Part shown: positions 34,855 through 44,144 of the stretch, piece by piece
Layout: every line of letters begins with the position of its first letter
How positions within the stretch are numbered: the first letter of the stretch is position 1
Assembly (NCBI RefSeq): GCF_000383975.1
Contig: NZ_KB913017.1
Span: forward strand, 1,593,105 to 1,657,104
DNA from: Natronorubrum tibetense GA33
Lineage (GTDB): Archaea; Halobacteriota; Halobacteria; Halobacteriales; Natrialbaceae
DNA: 64,000 nucleotides
Direction: 5' to 3'
The notes under the pieces: model-generated
What the model was told of the DNA's origin: nothing
What the model saw: the letters and a program-made list of their open reading frames with translations, nothing else
Databases searched by the model: none
Translations under genes and position numbers: made by a program

Positions 34855-35442
34855 ATGAGCGAGCGAACGGCGACCATCACGCGCGAGACCGCCGAGACGT
34901 CGATCGAATGTACGCTGTCGATCGACGGTAGCGGCGACGCCGATGTAGACACCGGAGTCGGCTTTTTCGACCACATGCTGACGTCGTTCGCCAAACACGG
35001 GCTGTTCGACCTCGAGATCGACTGCGACGGCGACCTCGAGATCGACGACCACCACACGGTCGAGGACGTGGCGATCGTCCTCGGTGAGGCGTTCGACGAG
35101 GCACTGGGCGATCGATCGGGCATCGTTCGCTACGCGGATCGGAAGGTCCCGCTGGACGAGGCCGTCGCCGGCGCGGTCGTCGACGTGAGCGGCCGCCCGC
35201 GGTTTTACTTCGACGGGACGTTCTCGCAGGCCCAAATCGGCGACTTCACGAGCGACATGGCTCGCCACTTCGGGGAGTCGCTGGCGATGAACGCGGGCCT
35301 CACCGTCCACTGCGAGGTCACCGGCGAGAACGCCCACCACGAGGTCGAGGCGCTGTTCAAAGCCCTGACACGGGCGCTCGACGACGCAACGCGGGTCGAC
35401 GAGCGCCGGACGGGGACGCCGAGTACGAAGGGAACGCTTTAG
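34855..35442 (+). CDS. hisB: imidazoleglycerol-phosphate dehydratase
   Basis: Sixth histidine-pathway enzyme, a manganese-dependent dehydratase. 195 residues with the two-repeat fold: [20 protein letters not shown] and [21 protein letters not shown] in the first half, and [23 protein letters not shown] with [16 protein letters not shown] in the second. The His/Glu metal ligands in DDHHTVED and AHHEVEA are intact. Unlike enteric HisB there is no phosphatase domain. ATG at 34855. Its TAG stop overlaps the TAA stop of the convergent gene by four bases. Confidence 0.97.
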   Translation: MSERTATITRETAETSIECTLSIDGSGDADVDTGVGFFDHMLTSFAKHGLFDLEIDCDGDLEIDDHHTVEDVAIVLGEAFDEALGDRSGIVRYADRKVPLDEAVAGAVVDVSGRPRFYFDGTFSQAQIGDFTSDMARHFGESLAMNAGLTVHCEVTGENAHHEVEALFKALTRALDDATRVDERRTGTPSTKGTL

Positions 35443-36200
35443 GGTCGCTCGAGGGTGTCGCGGTTCTCGACGAACTCGCCTTCCTCGAGTGCGTGGTCGA
35501 CGACCGCCTCGACCTCGTGTGACTCGAGGTCGTAGGCGCCGGCGGCCAGGTTCTCGACGGCAGCCCGCGGCATGGGGAACTCGCGGTTTTGCAGCAGTCG
35601 GATGACCTTCCCGTAGGCCTTCGGCGGTCGGTTCGCGGACTGCTGGCTCGGTGATCCGTCGGCCGTGGCGTCGCCCGACTCCGACGAGGTGTCGGCTCGT
35701 TCGAAGGTGATCCCGCCCTCGAGCGTCGGATCGGTCTTCGAGTCGCCGTCTGCATCGGTTTCGTCCGTCTCATCTGTCTCGCCCGCCCCGTCCGTCCTGC
35801 CCGTTTCGTCGGTCTCATCCGTCTCATCCGTTTCGCCCGTTTCCGGTCCCGAGATGGTTGCGTTCGGACTCGAGGTCCGCCCTCGCTTCTGCGTCGACTC
35901 GTTCGCCGAGGCGACGACGGTTCCGCTGTCGCCGGTCTCGATATCGGACGGTGACGCCATCGTGTCAGTGGACTCGGCATCGGTCGGCGGTTCCGCGTCT
36001 CCGCCGGCGGTCGCGGTGCGGGTTTCGACGCCAGCACGGGCGAGCAACGGCTCGAGGAGGTCCTCGAGCTGATCTCGACAGTCGGAACAGAGCACGATAC
36101 GCCGCTGTTCGGTCTCGGTCGGCTCGAGTTCGGGCGGGAGGGCCTCGAAGGTCCCGACGGCCTCGCCGTCACAGAAGTCACAGCTCCGGAGTGCGCGCAT
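35439..36200 (-). CDS. zinc-ribbon protein with acidic linker and winged-helix-like tail
   Basis: About 253 residues. N-terminal zinc ribbon CDFC (residues 7-10) and CSDC (about 38-41), a low-complexity Asp/Glu/Thr linker with the repeat ETDETDETD over more than 100 residues, then a C-terminal helical domain ([45 protein letters not shown]) resembling a winged helix. Zinc ribbon plus wing suggests a nucleic-acid or transcription accessory role. ATG at 36198-36200. The stop overlaps that of hisB, so any transcript through one gene is antisense to the end of the other. Confidence 0.75.
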   Translation of the reverse strand: MRALRSCDFCDGEAVGTFEALPPELEPTETEQRRIVLCSDCRDQLEDLLEPLLARAGVETRTATAGGDAEPPTDAESTDTMASPSDIETGDSGTVVASANESTQKRGRTSSPNATISGPETGETDETDETDETGRTDGAGETDETDETDADGDSKTDPTLEGGITFERADTSSESGDATADGSPSQQSANRPPKAYGKVIRLLQNREFPMPRAAVENLAAGAYDLESHEVEAVVDHALEEGEFVENRDTLERP

Positions 36201-36395
36201 GGGGGTAGCTACTGGCTGGACCTTCAAAAATCGCCCGTCAGACGCCGTGCGCTCGTGTCCGCCGTCTCGTCTCGACGCTCGAGCGGTCCGTTTCCACCCG
36301 TTCCGGCGGTACTCCGCGGGGTTTGCCGGTGATGGAGCCGCCCCAGCAGTCGATCACCGGACATTATACCCCAGCACGCATAGATACGCGAACGA

Positions 36396-36899
36396 ATGTT
36401 CGACGAGATCATGGAAAAGTTCGAGGGATCGCCGAGCCAGCAGGCGGTTATTCGGCTCCTACTCGAGCGCGGGTTCTCCGTCAACGACGACGGTCGCGTC
36501 GTGTCGGGCGGCATCGAGATTCCGAACACGGGTATCGCCCGCGAGATCGGCGTCGATCGCCGCGTCGTCGACTCGACGACCGACGTCATCCTCGACGATC
36601 CCGAACTGCGTCGCATCTTTCAAAACATTTCGCAGGTGCCGAGCCTGATGGATCTCGCACCGGTGCTCGATCTCACGGTGTTGACCATCACGCCCGACGA
36701 CGCCGACCAGAAGGGGATCGTCGCGGGGGTCACGGGCACGCTTGCCGAACACGGCATCTCGATCCGCCAGACGATCAGCGAGGATCCGGAGTTCACTGAC
36801 GAGCCCCAACTCTACTTGATCACCGACCAGGAGCTCTCCGGCGAGGTCTTCACCGCGATCCGCGAACTCGAGTTCGTCCGGAAGATGGAGATCCAGTAG
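36396..36899 (+). CDS. predicted amino-acid-sensing regulator with ACT domain (COG2150-like)
   Basis: 167 residues. The N-terminal half looks like a helix-turn-helix (SQQAVIRLLLERGFSVNDDG, EIPNTGIAREIGVDRRVVDSTTDVIL). The C-terminal half is an ACT domain: LTVLTITPDDADQKGIVAGVTGTLAEHGISIRQTIS and YLITDQELSGEVFTAIREL. ACT domains bind amino acids, so this fits a regulator of amino-acid metabolism in the archaeal COG2150 group. ATG at 36396. Target genes unknown. Confidence 0.88.
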   Translation: MFDEIMEKFEGSPSQQAVIRLLLERGFSVNDDGRVVSGGIEIPNTGIAREIGVDRRVVDSTTDVILDDPELRRIFQNISQVPSLMDLAPVLDLTVLTITPDDADQKGIVAGVTGTLAEHGISIRQTISEDPEFTDEPQLYLITDQELSGEVFTAIRELEFVRKMEIQ

Positions 36900-36920
36900 T
36901 CGAAATTCGACCCCGCTCGC

Positions 36921-37325
36921 TCACTCGCTCTCGGTGTCGACGTCGTCGGCGAATTGGTCGAGAACCGACTCGAGCGCGCTCGTGAGCTCCTCGAATCGAT
37001 CCATCGACATGGAGTCGGTCGTCACCCAAACGCCGTGGGGACCGCGAATCACCCGCGAGAGGTAGCCGTTTTCGAACATCCGGATCGTCGCCCCGTACTC
37101 GCCGAGTTGCGTGTTCCGGTACGCCGACTGCGAGCGAAAGCCGAGTCGCTCGTGATCCGCAAAGCCGACCAGATCGGCGGTCTGATCGAGATCCGAGCGG
37201 AGATAGAGCTGTTCGACGTCCGCCTCGGTGAAGTAGGTGATACTCCGCAGTTCGTCGCCGACCGTCGTTCGACAGACGCTCTTTAGCTCGTCGGCGAACG
37301 TGGGGTCGATGGTCGCATCGCTCAT
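36921..37325 (-). CDS. uncharacterised haloarchaeal protein, stress/sensor-like
   Basis: 134 residues from the ATG at 37323-37325. Soluble alpha/beta protein with SITYFTEADVEQLYLRSDL, AYRNTQLGEYGATIRMFENGYL and VRGPHGVWVTTDSMSMDRFEEL-like elements. The pattern resembles a family of short haloarchaeal proteins (perhaps DUF7522) that are distantly roadblock/GAF-like; name and function are uncertain. Convergent with the ACT regulator, with 21 bases between stop codons. Confidence 0.7.
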   Translation of the reverse strand: MSDATIDPTFADELKSVCRTTVGDELRSITYFTEADVEQLYLRSDLDQTADLVGFADHERLGFRSQSAYRNTQLGEYGATIRMFENGYLSRVIRGPHGVWVTTDSMSMDRFEELTSALESVLDQFADDVDTESE

Positions 37326-37541
37326 GAGTGTGTGTACCACAGTGTGCATTAAGAACGTGGGGTTTCAGGCAGGTGACTCGAGTCGGACGCCGTGGAATTC
37401 GCCAGAACGGGGGACCCCAACCGAGTCGGACTGGGACCGACGTGCTCTTTTCGCGCGCCGGTGAAGTAGCACTATGCTCGAGCGGCAGCGACGGACGCGT
37501 CGACGGTGTGATCGTCAGTTGCGAGCGGGCGGTGATCGGCC

Positions 37542-38234
37542 GTGAGCCGCACGTACCTGACGGTTGCCGAGCCTGCGACCGCCGAGTTTGTCGTCCAGGG
37601 ATCGGAGTTCATCGGTCACGTTCGCCCGGTCGACTCCGTCGACGCCGCCGAGGCATTCGTCGACGCCGTCGACGAGGAGTACGCCGACGCCACCCACAAC
37701 GTGCCCGCCTATCGAGTGCGAGTCGGCGGTACTGGCGCGGGTGCGGGAACGGATGCGGGTGCAGGAACAGATGCGAATGCAAGAACGGGAACGGACGACG
37801 CGGACGCGACCGCCGACAGCGGCTTTCTCCGCGAGTACTCGAGCGACGACGGCGAACCCTCCGGCTCCGCGGGGAAGCCGGCGCTGAACGTCCTCGCCCA
37901 GCAGAAGATCGAGAACTGCGCGGTCGTCGTCACGCGCTACTACGGCGGCACCAACCTCGGCGTCGGCGGTCTCGTCCGGGCCTACTCTCGAGCGGTCAAA
38001 GAGGCCGTCGAGGAAGCCGGGATCGTCGAGGAACGTCCCCACGAGACGGTCTCGATCGGCGTCGAGTACGACGACTCGGGGACGGTTCGGGGAATTCTCG
38101 AGAGCGAGGGTTACGAGTTCGAGGCCGACTACCAGGCGTCGGTCTCCTTCGAGGTCCAGGTGCCGCTCGCGGAAGTCGACGCGTTTCGGGATCGGTTGCG
38201 GAGCGCAACGAGCGGGCGAGTGGATCTCGAGTGA
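37542..38234 (+). CDS. YigZ/IMPACT family protein
   Basis: 230 residues from a GTG start (37542). N-terminal IMPACT/UPF0029 domain with SEFIGHVRPVDSVDAAEAF, DDGEPSGSAGKPALNVL and VVVTRYYGGTNLGVGGLVRAYSRAV, followed by a C-terminal DUF1949 domain ending QVPLAEVDAFRDRL. The family is linked to translation-stress signalling in bacteria and eukaryotes, but its biochemical role is poorly understood. A 30-residue low-complexity insertion made of Gly/Ala/Thr/Asp repeats (GAGTDAGAGTDANART) lies between HNVPAYRVRVGG and the active region and is likely a loop. Confidence 0.92.
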   Translation: MSRTYLTVAEPATAEFVVQGSEFIGHVRPVDSVDAAEAFVDAVDEEYADATHNVPAYRVRVGGTGAGAGTDAGAGTDANARTGTDDADATADSGFLREYSSDDGEPSGSAGKPALNVLAQQKIENCAVVVTRYYGGTNLGVGGLVRAYSRAVKEAVEEAGIVEERPHETVSIGVEYDDSGTVRGILESEGYEFEADYQASVSFEVQVPLAEVDAFRDRLRSATSGRVDLE

Positions 38235-38319
38235 GTGCCGTCGGTGGTGTGCGTCACGCTCTGTGACGTCAGTCTGCATACGTACCTTTTTTCGTCGGGT
38301 TCGCTCACGTGGCTCGCTA

Positions 38320-39180
38320 CTAGTATCGTGAGCCAACCTCCGACAACCGCCGATCGACAGCCTTGAGGACGGCTTCCGAATCCTCGAGTTCGTCGCGGTC
38401 GAAGCGCACGTCGCGCAGGCCGTAATCGAGGACGAGTTCGTCGCCGCGTAGGCGGGTATGGTTGATATCGTGCCACGCGACGAACGACTTCGTGTAGGGT
38501 CGTCGTTTGACCAACCCGGTCTCGTAGACCTGGATCTCACAGCGATCCCGTCCGGGACCGAACGCCCACCGTCCTTCCGCGAGACAGGTCCCGATCCAGA
38601 CGATCCCGAGTGAGAGCCACAGCAGCGCCTGCTCCCAGTTTCCGCCGGCGGCGTTGCCCGCGCCGAGCGCGACGTAGAAGACGAAGAGCGCGGCGTCGAG
38701 CCGGAGGGAGCCGGGCGGGTCCCACCGCCAGGTTTCCTCGGGGTCGCCGGGCGTCACGCTATCGACGTATCGATTCCCGGCCAATTGTGAGAGGACGTAG
38801 CCCGCCGCGAAGACGAGAATCGCCGAGACGAGCGCGACGTCTCCGGCGATACCCTCGAGTGTGACGAGCCAGAGGAGACCGAAGACGAGCGCCGGAGCGA
38901 CGACGGCCAGTCGACGACCGAGTGTTTGGCCGAGTCGGGCCGGGAGGTGGCGGTCTGCTCTCGCGAGCGCGGCTCCGCCGACAAATCCGCCGGCGAAGCC
39001 GAACGGGTAGGTGGCGACGGGGCCGAGCGACGAGATCCCGACCGCCGGGGCGAGTACTGACGCGATTCCGGCGAGGAGCACGCCGCCGTAGACGCCGCTC
39101 GCGAGTCGAAATCGCCGGTCCGCTGGCTCGGGCTGTCGGTCGTCCGTTTCGACCGGATCGACTGCGTCTCGAGGGGACAC
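38320..39180 (-). CDS. integral membrane protein with PH-like C-terminal domain
   Basis: 286 residues, GTG start (39178-39180). Five or six helices, including GVYGGVLLAGIASVLAPAVG, ALVFGLLWLVTLEGIAGDVA and LFVFYVALGAG, then a soluble C-terminal domain of about 90 residues (CEIQVYETGLVKRRPYTKSFVAWHDINH) that resembles bacterial PH domains of the YdbS/YcxB kind. Unknown function. Divergent from the S9 peptidase gene across about 180 bases. Confidence 0.7.
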   Translation of the reverse strand: MSPRDAVDPVETDDRQPEPADRRFRLASGVYGGVLLAGIASVLAPAVGISSLGPVATYPFGFAGGFVGGAALARADRHLPARLGQTLGRRLAVVAPALVFGLLWLVTLEGIAGDVALVSAILVFAAGYVLSQLAGNRYVDSVTPGDPEETWRWDPPGSLRLDAALFVFYVALGAGNAAGGNWEQALLWLSLGIVWIGTCLAEGRWAFGPGRDRCEIQVYETGLVKRRPYTKSFVAWHDINHTRLRGDELVLDYGLRDVRFDRDELEDSEAVLKAVDRRLSEVGSRY

Positions 39181-39362
39181 GAGTGGCGTGTAAGGCGTTC
39201 GGGGTAAAGAATCAACTGAAACGAACGTTTCGGTCGATCGTCCGCTCGAGGTCGGTCGGCCACCCGAGACAGATTGTGCGAGGACGACCCGACAACCGAT
39301 GCGGATTCGACGACATCGATCGTATCGATGCGAACAAGGGCCACGACCGGAGAGTATTGGAT

Positions 39363-41474
39363 ATGCAACCGATTCAGGCCGCCGATTACCACGACCTCGT
39401 GCAGGTGAGCGATCCGCAGTTCGAACCCGGCGACGAGCGCGTCGCCTTCGTCCGTCGAACGCCCGAGGACGACGAGTCGTACACCGCGTCGATCTACGTC
39501 GTCCCGGTCGGCGGCGACGAACCGAGACAGTTCACCGCCAGCGACGGCGTCGACAGCCAGCCTCGCTTCAGTCCGGACGGCGACTGGCTCGCGTTCGCCA
39601 GTACCCGTGGCGAGACCGACCGCCAACAGCTGTGGCTCGTCCCGACCGACGGCGGCGAAGCACGGCGAGTGACCTCGGTCGTCGGCGGCATCGGCGACCT
39701 CGAGTGGAGCCCTGACGGTTCTCGACTACTCTTTACCCAGCAGGTCACCGCCGACGACCGCGAGGCGGACCGCGACCTCGCGGTCGATGCCGACTACGAA
39801 TCCGAGGAACCGGATCCGCGCGTGATCGATCGGATGATCTACCGCGCCGGAACCGAGTATCTCGACGGCCGCCGAAGTCACATCTACACGCTCGAGGTCG
39901 CGGCCGCGCTCGAGTCCTCCGAGACGGACGACCTCGACGGCGACGCGATCACGCGGCTCACCGGGACGGACGACCAGCCCGTCGACCGGGACTACGTCGC
40001 ACCGACGTGGGGCGACGGCGAGACGGTCTACTACGCCGCCAAGACCGGCGAAGTGCCGGACGACTCGCTCACCTACGAGCTGTACGAACGCGATCTCTCG
40101 TCGGGAGTCGTCCACTCGTTCACGCAGACGACGGGGTGGGTCTCGTCGCTCGAGGCGACCGAAGACGGCCGGATCGCCTTCGAGTACACCCCCGAGGAGA
40201 ACGCCTCGATGCGCCAGACCGAGATTCGAGTGCACGACCGCGAAACCGGCGAGGAGCGAACGCCGACGGAGCCGCTGGATCGGACCGTCGGCCACAACTG
40301 TGGCTTCGAGTGGTCGCCCGACGGCGAGACGCTGTACCTCTCGACGCCCGACGAGGGCTCGCGGGTGCTGTGGTCGGTCCCGGGTGACGCGAGCGAGGAA
40401 CCCGCGAAGGTGTACGGCGACGGCGCTGACATCGGCGGCTTCTCCGTCGGCGAGAACGCCGTCGCCTACGTCGTAAGCGAGTGGGACCACCCCGGCGATA
40501 TCTTCGTCACTACGCGCGGAGGCAACGAGGTCCACCGGTTGACGCGGGTCAACGCCGACTATCTCGCGGACAAGCCCGTTCGTCAGCCCGAGGAGGTGTG
40601 GTTCGAGGTCGGCGAGGAGTCGAGTGAGAGCGAGGAGCGTCGGCGGATTCAGGGCTGGCTCCTCACGCCACCCGAATTCGACGCCGATGCGACCGACGAA
40701 CAGTACCCGCTCGTCGTCGAGATTCACGGCGGGCCACACGCCCAGTGGACGACTGCGGGGACGATGTGGCACGAGTTCCAGACGCTCGCGGCGCGGGGCT
40801 ACGTCGTCTTCTGGTGCAACCCGCGGGGATCGACGGGCTACGGCGAGGAGCACGCGACGGCCATCGAGCGCGACTGGGGCGACGTGACCCTAACCGACGT
40901 ACTCGCCGGGGTCGACGCGGTCTGCGAGCGCGAGTACGTCGACGAAGACGAGCGGTTCGTCACGGGTGGCAGCTTCGGCGGCTTCATGACCGCCTGGGCG
41001 GTCACCCAGACCGACCGCTTCGAGGCTGCGGTCTCCCAGCGGGGCGTCTACGATCTCACGAGCTTCTACGGCTCGACGGACGCGTTCAAACTGATCGAGG
41101 GCGACTTCGGGACGACGCCCTGGGAGGAACCCGAATTCCTCTGGGAGCAGTCGCCCGCCGCCCACGTCGACGGCGTCGACACGCCGACGCTCGTGATACA
41201 CTCCGATTGCGATTACCGCACGCCCGCGAACACGGCCGAACTGTTCTACCTCGGTCTGCAGAAACACGGCGTCGACACGCGTCTGGTTCGCTACCCACGG
41301 GAGGGCCACGAACTCTCCCGCTCCGGCGAACCGGCTCACGTCGTCGACCGGATCGAGCGTATCGCCCGCTGGTTCGACGGCTACGCTGATTCCCACGAGG
41401 CCGCGCCGGCGCTCGAGCGCGAGCGAACCGACGGGCTCTCGAGCGGGGACGAAGAGTCGGAGTCCGAGGAGTAA
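39363..41474 (+). CDS. S9-family serine peptidase (acylaminoacyl peptidase-like)
   Basis: 703 residues. An N-terminal beta propeller (repeats such as QPRFSPDGDWLAFAS and DLEWSPDGSRLLFTQ) caps a C-terminal alpha/beta hydrolase. Catalytic triad by position: Ser537 in GGSFGGFMT, Asp617 in SDCDYRTPA and His649 in REGHEL; the oxyanion strand is VVEIHGGPHAQW. It would cleave short peptides, possibly releasing N-acylated residues, in the cytoplasm (no signal peptide). ATG at 39363 (MQPIQAADYHDL) preferred over the long upstream frame. It ends in an acidic tail (DEESESEE). Confidence 0.94.
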   Translation: MQPIQAADYHDLVQVSDPQFEPGDERVAFVRRTPEDDESYTASIYVVPVGGDEPRQFTASDGVDSQPRFSPDGDWLAFASTRGETDRQQLWLVPTDGGEARRVTSVVGGIGDLEWSPDGSRLLFTQQVTADDREADRDLAVDADYESEEPDPRVIDRMIYRAGTEYLDGRRSHIYTLEVAAALESSETDDLDGDAITRLTGTDDQPVDRDYVAPTWGDGETVYYAAKTGEVPDDSLTYELYERDLSSGVVHSFTQTTGWVSSLEATEDGRIAFEYTPEENASMRQTEIRVHDRETGEERTPTEPLDRTVGHNCGFEWSPDGETLYLSTPDEGSRVLWSVPGDASEEPAKVYGDGADIGGFSVGENAVAYVVSEWDHPGDIFVTTRGGNEVHRLTRVNADYLADKPVRQPEEVWFEVGEESSESEERRRIQGWLLTPPEFDADATDEQYPLVVEIHGGPHAQWTTAGTMWHEFQTLAARGYVVFWCNPRGSTGYGEEHATAIERDWGDVTLTDVLAGVDAVCEREYVDEDERFVTGGSFGGFMTAWAVTQTDRFEAAVSQRGVYDLTSFYGSTDAFKLIEGDFGTTPWEEPEFLWEQSPAAHVDGVDTPTLVIHSDCDYRTPANTAELFYLGLQKHGVDTRLVRYPREGHELSRSGEPAHVVDRIERIARWFDGYADSHEAAPALERERTDGLSSGDEESESEE

Positions 41475-41664
41475 CAGAACCGCGAATCGCGCGGAAGTTC
41501 CGGATGACCGTTTCCCCTCGACCGATAGCCGCCGTATCCCGTCAAAACGGCTTCTGCGGTCGGTTCGACCGGAAACGAAGGGGTTCGTGACCACCGGATG
41601 GCTGAGAGGGAATCCGCCCGACTGCACGGAAACCCCTACGGAGGTCGCACTCGTGTTTCCGGGC

Positions 41665-41868
41665 ATGGATCGAAACGTCGGCGGGTTCGATCGCGTCTGG
41701 CGCGTCGTGGTCGGCCTCGCGTTACTCGTGTTCGGCTACCGAAACCGAAATCGGACGCTCGGCACGCTCGCGTTCGTCGCCGGGAGCGATATCTTTGCGA
41801 CGGCGGTCATCCAGCGCTGCCCGATGAACGCACTGTTCGGGATCGATACTTGCGGGACGGATCAGTAG
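41665..41868 (+). CDS. DUF2892-type small membrane protein
   Basis: 67 residues. MDRNVGGFDRVWRVVVGLALLVFGYRNRN is the recognisable DUF2892 (YgaP transmembrane) opening, followed by a second helix TLGTLAFVAGSDIFATAVI and the motif QRCPMNALFGIDTC, which is also conserved in the family. In bacteria the domain is often fused to rhodanese. ATG at 41665; the frame could be extended upstream to a GTG at 41587 but conserved sequence begins at Met. No rhodanese neighbour is present. Confidence 0.85.
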   Translation: MDRNVGGFDRVWRVVVGLALLVFGYRNRNRTLGTLAFVAGSDIFATAVIQRCPMNALFGIDTCGTDQ

Positions 41869-41958
41869 CCGCGTCCGGTGACGAGCGGAGTGTCGCTCGA
41901 GGCCGTCTCGAGTTGCGATGAATCGATAATCGAACAGCCTCGAGTTGCGAGATTTCGC

Positions 41959-42339
41959 TCACTCGGCGTCCGGTTCGTACTTCACCGCGTCGCCGCTGAC
42001 GGGCGGGGCACCGATCGCGAAGACCTCGACCGCCGTCTCGGCATTCTCGGGGTTGTACGCCCGCTGTGGCGCTTCGGGGCGGACCGCGAACACCGACCCC
42101 GCCGGCACCTCGTACTCGCCGTCGGGCGTCTCGACGTGAAGCGTCCCCGACTGGACGATAAACGCCTCCTCCTGTTGCTCGTGATAGTGGTAGACCAGGG
42201 GCAACTGCTCGCCCGGTTCCGCTCGAAATCGGTTGATGGCGACGTTCTCGAGGCCGGCTGGCTCGCTCATCAGGCGGAGATCACAGTCTCGGTCTTCGAT
42301 CGGCTCGAGTTCGTCCGGATCGACGACGCTGTAGTCCAT
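41959..42339 (-). CDS. cupin domain protein
   Basis: 126 residues, single cupin barrel. First motif PLVYHYHEQQEEAFIVQSG with two His and a Glu, GTLHVETPDGEYEVPAG in the intermotif, then the second motif VRPEAPQRAYN in which the usual His is absent. Metal binding may therefore be partial. Function not assignable. ATG at 42337-42339; 53 bases downstream of upp on the same strand, so co-transcription is possible. Confidence 0.85.
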   Translation of the reverse strand: MDYSVVDPDELEPIEDRDCDLRLMSEPAGLENVAINRFRAEPGEQLPLVYHYHEQQEEAFIVQSGTLHVETPDGEYEVPAGSVFAVRPEAPQRAYNPENAETAVEVFAIGAPPVSGDAVKYEPDAE

Positions 42340-42392
42340 GTCACAGACTCACGGTCAACTCGCAAAAAGGCGACGGCAGCGCGAGTGATTGG

Positions 42393-43070
42393 TTAGGTCG
42401 TTCGGAACGCGCGGTCGCCGGCGTCGCCAAGCCCGGGGACGATGAAGCCGTCGTCGTCGAGGTAGTCGTCGATCGACACCGTCAGCAGGTCCGCCTGCGG
42501 ACACTCCTCGTCGACGCGGAGCAATCCGTCGGGGGCGGAGACCGCCGAGAGGACGATCAGGTTCTCCGGCTCCGGCGAGTTCTCGATGACGTGCTCGAGG
42601 ACGGTACACATCGTACTCCCCGTCGCGAGCATCGGGTCCGCGACGATCACGGTGTCTTCCTCGGTGATCTCGGGCAGTTTCACGTAGTCTACGGAGATGG
42701 GGAACGAGCCGTCCTCGTCGCGGCCGGCCTCTTCGTCGCGGCTTGCGCTGATAACCCCCTGTCGCGCGCGGGGGAACGCCTTTAGCAGCCCCTCCACGAA
42801 CGGCGTCGCCGCGCGCAGGACGTTGATGATCACGACATCGTCGAGCCCGCGGACGCGCTCGCCCATCGTGGGCTCGAGCGGGGTTTCGATCTCGACGTAC
42901 TCGGTCTCCATCCGGCCGTCGATGATCTCGTAGCCACAGATACGCCCGAGTTTCACCAGTCCCTTTCGGAAGCTGACCTGCTCGGTCTCGACATCGCGAA
43001 GCCGCGAGAGCGTGTCTTTCGCCAGTGCGTGAGTGATGAGATACGCGTTGTCCCGGTCTTCGATCGGCAT
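42393..43070 (-). CDS. upp: uracil phosphoribosyltransferase
   Basis: Salvages uracil with PRPP to give UMP. 225 residues from the ATG at 43068-43070 ([21 protein letters not shown]). The PRPP-binding loop is [20 protein letters not shown] and the uracil-recognition end is [22 protein letters not shown]; the hood motif [12 protein letters not shown] is also present. Typical length for archaeal Upp. The longer frame upstream is rich in Arg/Ser and not family-like. PRPP would come from prs at 12451. Confidence 0.96.
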   Translation of the reverse strand: MPIEDRDNAYLITHALAKDTLSRLRDVETEQVSFRKGLVKLGRICGYEIIDGRMETEYVEIETPLEPTMGERVRGLDDVVIINVLRAATPFVEGLLKAFPRARQGVISASRDEEAGRDEDGSFPISVDYVKLPEITEEDTVIVADPMLATGSTMCTVLEHVIENSPEPENLIVLSAVSAPDGLLRVDEECPQADLLTVSIDDYLDDDGFIVPGLGDAGDRAFRTT

Positions 43071-43394
43071 ATCTCTACAGGCTGTCGCCGGGTAGTTCAT
43101 CGTATCGGTCCGCCGCGGACGGCGGGAGGACGCGCCACGGTGATCGTTCTCACAGACCGACCGATTCACGCGGTGATCTATCGCCTCTTCGACAGATAGA
43201 TGGCCGGCAGCGTGACCATCATTAGTCCGGGCGAGGAATGCGCGAACAGGACCGACGCGGCAGGGAACGAGCGGTCAGTCGACGGGCGGTTCGGAGCTGA
43301 CGGATCAACAGTACTGACGCTCGCGCTCGCCGGCACCATTTGCTCGCAGCAAGGAAGTTTATAGCGGTCCATCTCCTACCAACCGGCCAGCCGA
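43071..43394 (+). promoter_or_regulatory. intergenic interval with promoter for the DUF5828-like gene
   Basis: About 324 bases between divergent upp and the next gene. TTTATA at 43358-43363 lies 32 bases before the ATG at 43395, a good TATA box for that gene. A 64-codon frame on the minus strand (43178-43372) is Ser/Pro-rich and not convincing. The rest shows nothing recognisable; the upp promoter must lie in the first 100 bases. Confidence 0.55.
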
Positions 43395-44117
43395 ATGGAA
43401 GAGAGTATCTCGGGATTCAAAGTCCGCGGCGACTGGGGCGACATCGTCGAACACGGCGAGCGCATTACGCGCGCGCTCCGAGACGCCGGCGTCCACGACC
43501 CTGATGCAGATTACCACGCGAACTTCGCGCGCGCGTTCGGGGAGTGGGACGAGTGGCGACCCAAGGCCCACGAGACCCTCGATACCGATGTCAGCGAGAA
43601 GACATCAGAGCAGGCCAGTATCGAGGAAGGAAAGGGCGAAAAGGCCGGCAAGAACCCCGACGAGGACATCAAGACGGCCGGCGAGAAGCTCTCGGAGTCG
43701 TACGAACGACTCGAGGAGGACGACGCGGAAGCTGCAGTCGGCAACTGGAAGGAGTCGATCGACTACGTCGCGCGGGCGGCCGACTCCGCCAGCCGCAAGG
43801 CCTTCCGCCGGGTCGAGGACACGGTCTACCAGAACGTGATGACGCAGCTTGCGCCGTACTACTTCGACAACGAACTCGTCAGCGCCAACATCCAGCAGTC
43901 GACGCGCAACGGCGGCAACGGCGAGCAGTTCGTCTTCGAGGTTAACGTCAACGACGACGCCCTCAAAGACGACGTCTCTGATCGCCTCGCCGAGTTCGAC
44001 GAGGAGATCGACCGCTGGCACGTGGAAGTCGAGAAGGACACCGACGCCGCGGAAGCGATCGAGGGCGCCGAACCGCCGCCGGAACCGGAGGACAACTCGC
44101 GGTCGACGACGAACTGA
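43395..44117 (+). CDS. acidic haloarchaeal protein (DUF5828-like)
   Basis: 240 residues, soluble, no signal. Starts MEESISGFKVRGDWGDIVEHGERITRAL, which I associate with a haloarchaeal family named DUF5828. A helical middle (YERLEEDDAEAAVGNWKESIDYVARAADSASRKAF) and a beta-alpha C-terminal part (QFVFEVNVNDDALKDDVSDRL, DRWHVEVEKDTDAAEAI) are visible. The tail is Pro/Glu-rich. Unknown function. TATA box at 43358. Convergent with the aminotransferase gene. Confidence 0.75.
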   Translation: MEESISGFKVRGDWGDIVEHGERITRALRDAGVHDPDADYHANFARAFGEWDEWRPKAHETLDTDVSEKTSEQASIEEGKGEKAGKNPDEDIKTAGEKLSESYERLEEDDAEAAVGNWKESIDYVARAADSASRKAFRRVEDTVYQNVMTQLAPYYFDNELVSANIQQSTRNGGNGEQFVFEVNVNDDALKDDVSDRLAEFDEEIDRWHVEVEKDTDAAEAIEGAEPPPEPEDNSRSTTN

Positions 44118-44144
44118 GCCGCGCGGCGCATCGGGGCGCGGAGC

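Noticed and set aside
41580-41660. TPP-riboswitch-like CTGAGAGGG before the DUF2892 gene
   Set aside because: The CUGAGA word is present but the second conserved domain and pairing do not match, and the downstream gene is not thiamine-related.
43178-43372. 64-codon minus-strand frame upstream of the DUF5828-like gene
   Set aside because: Ser/Pro-rich composition without motifs, and it covers the TATA box of the forward gene.
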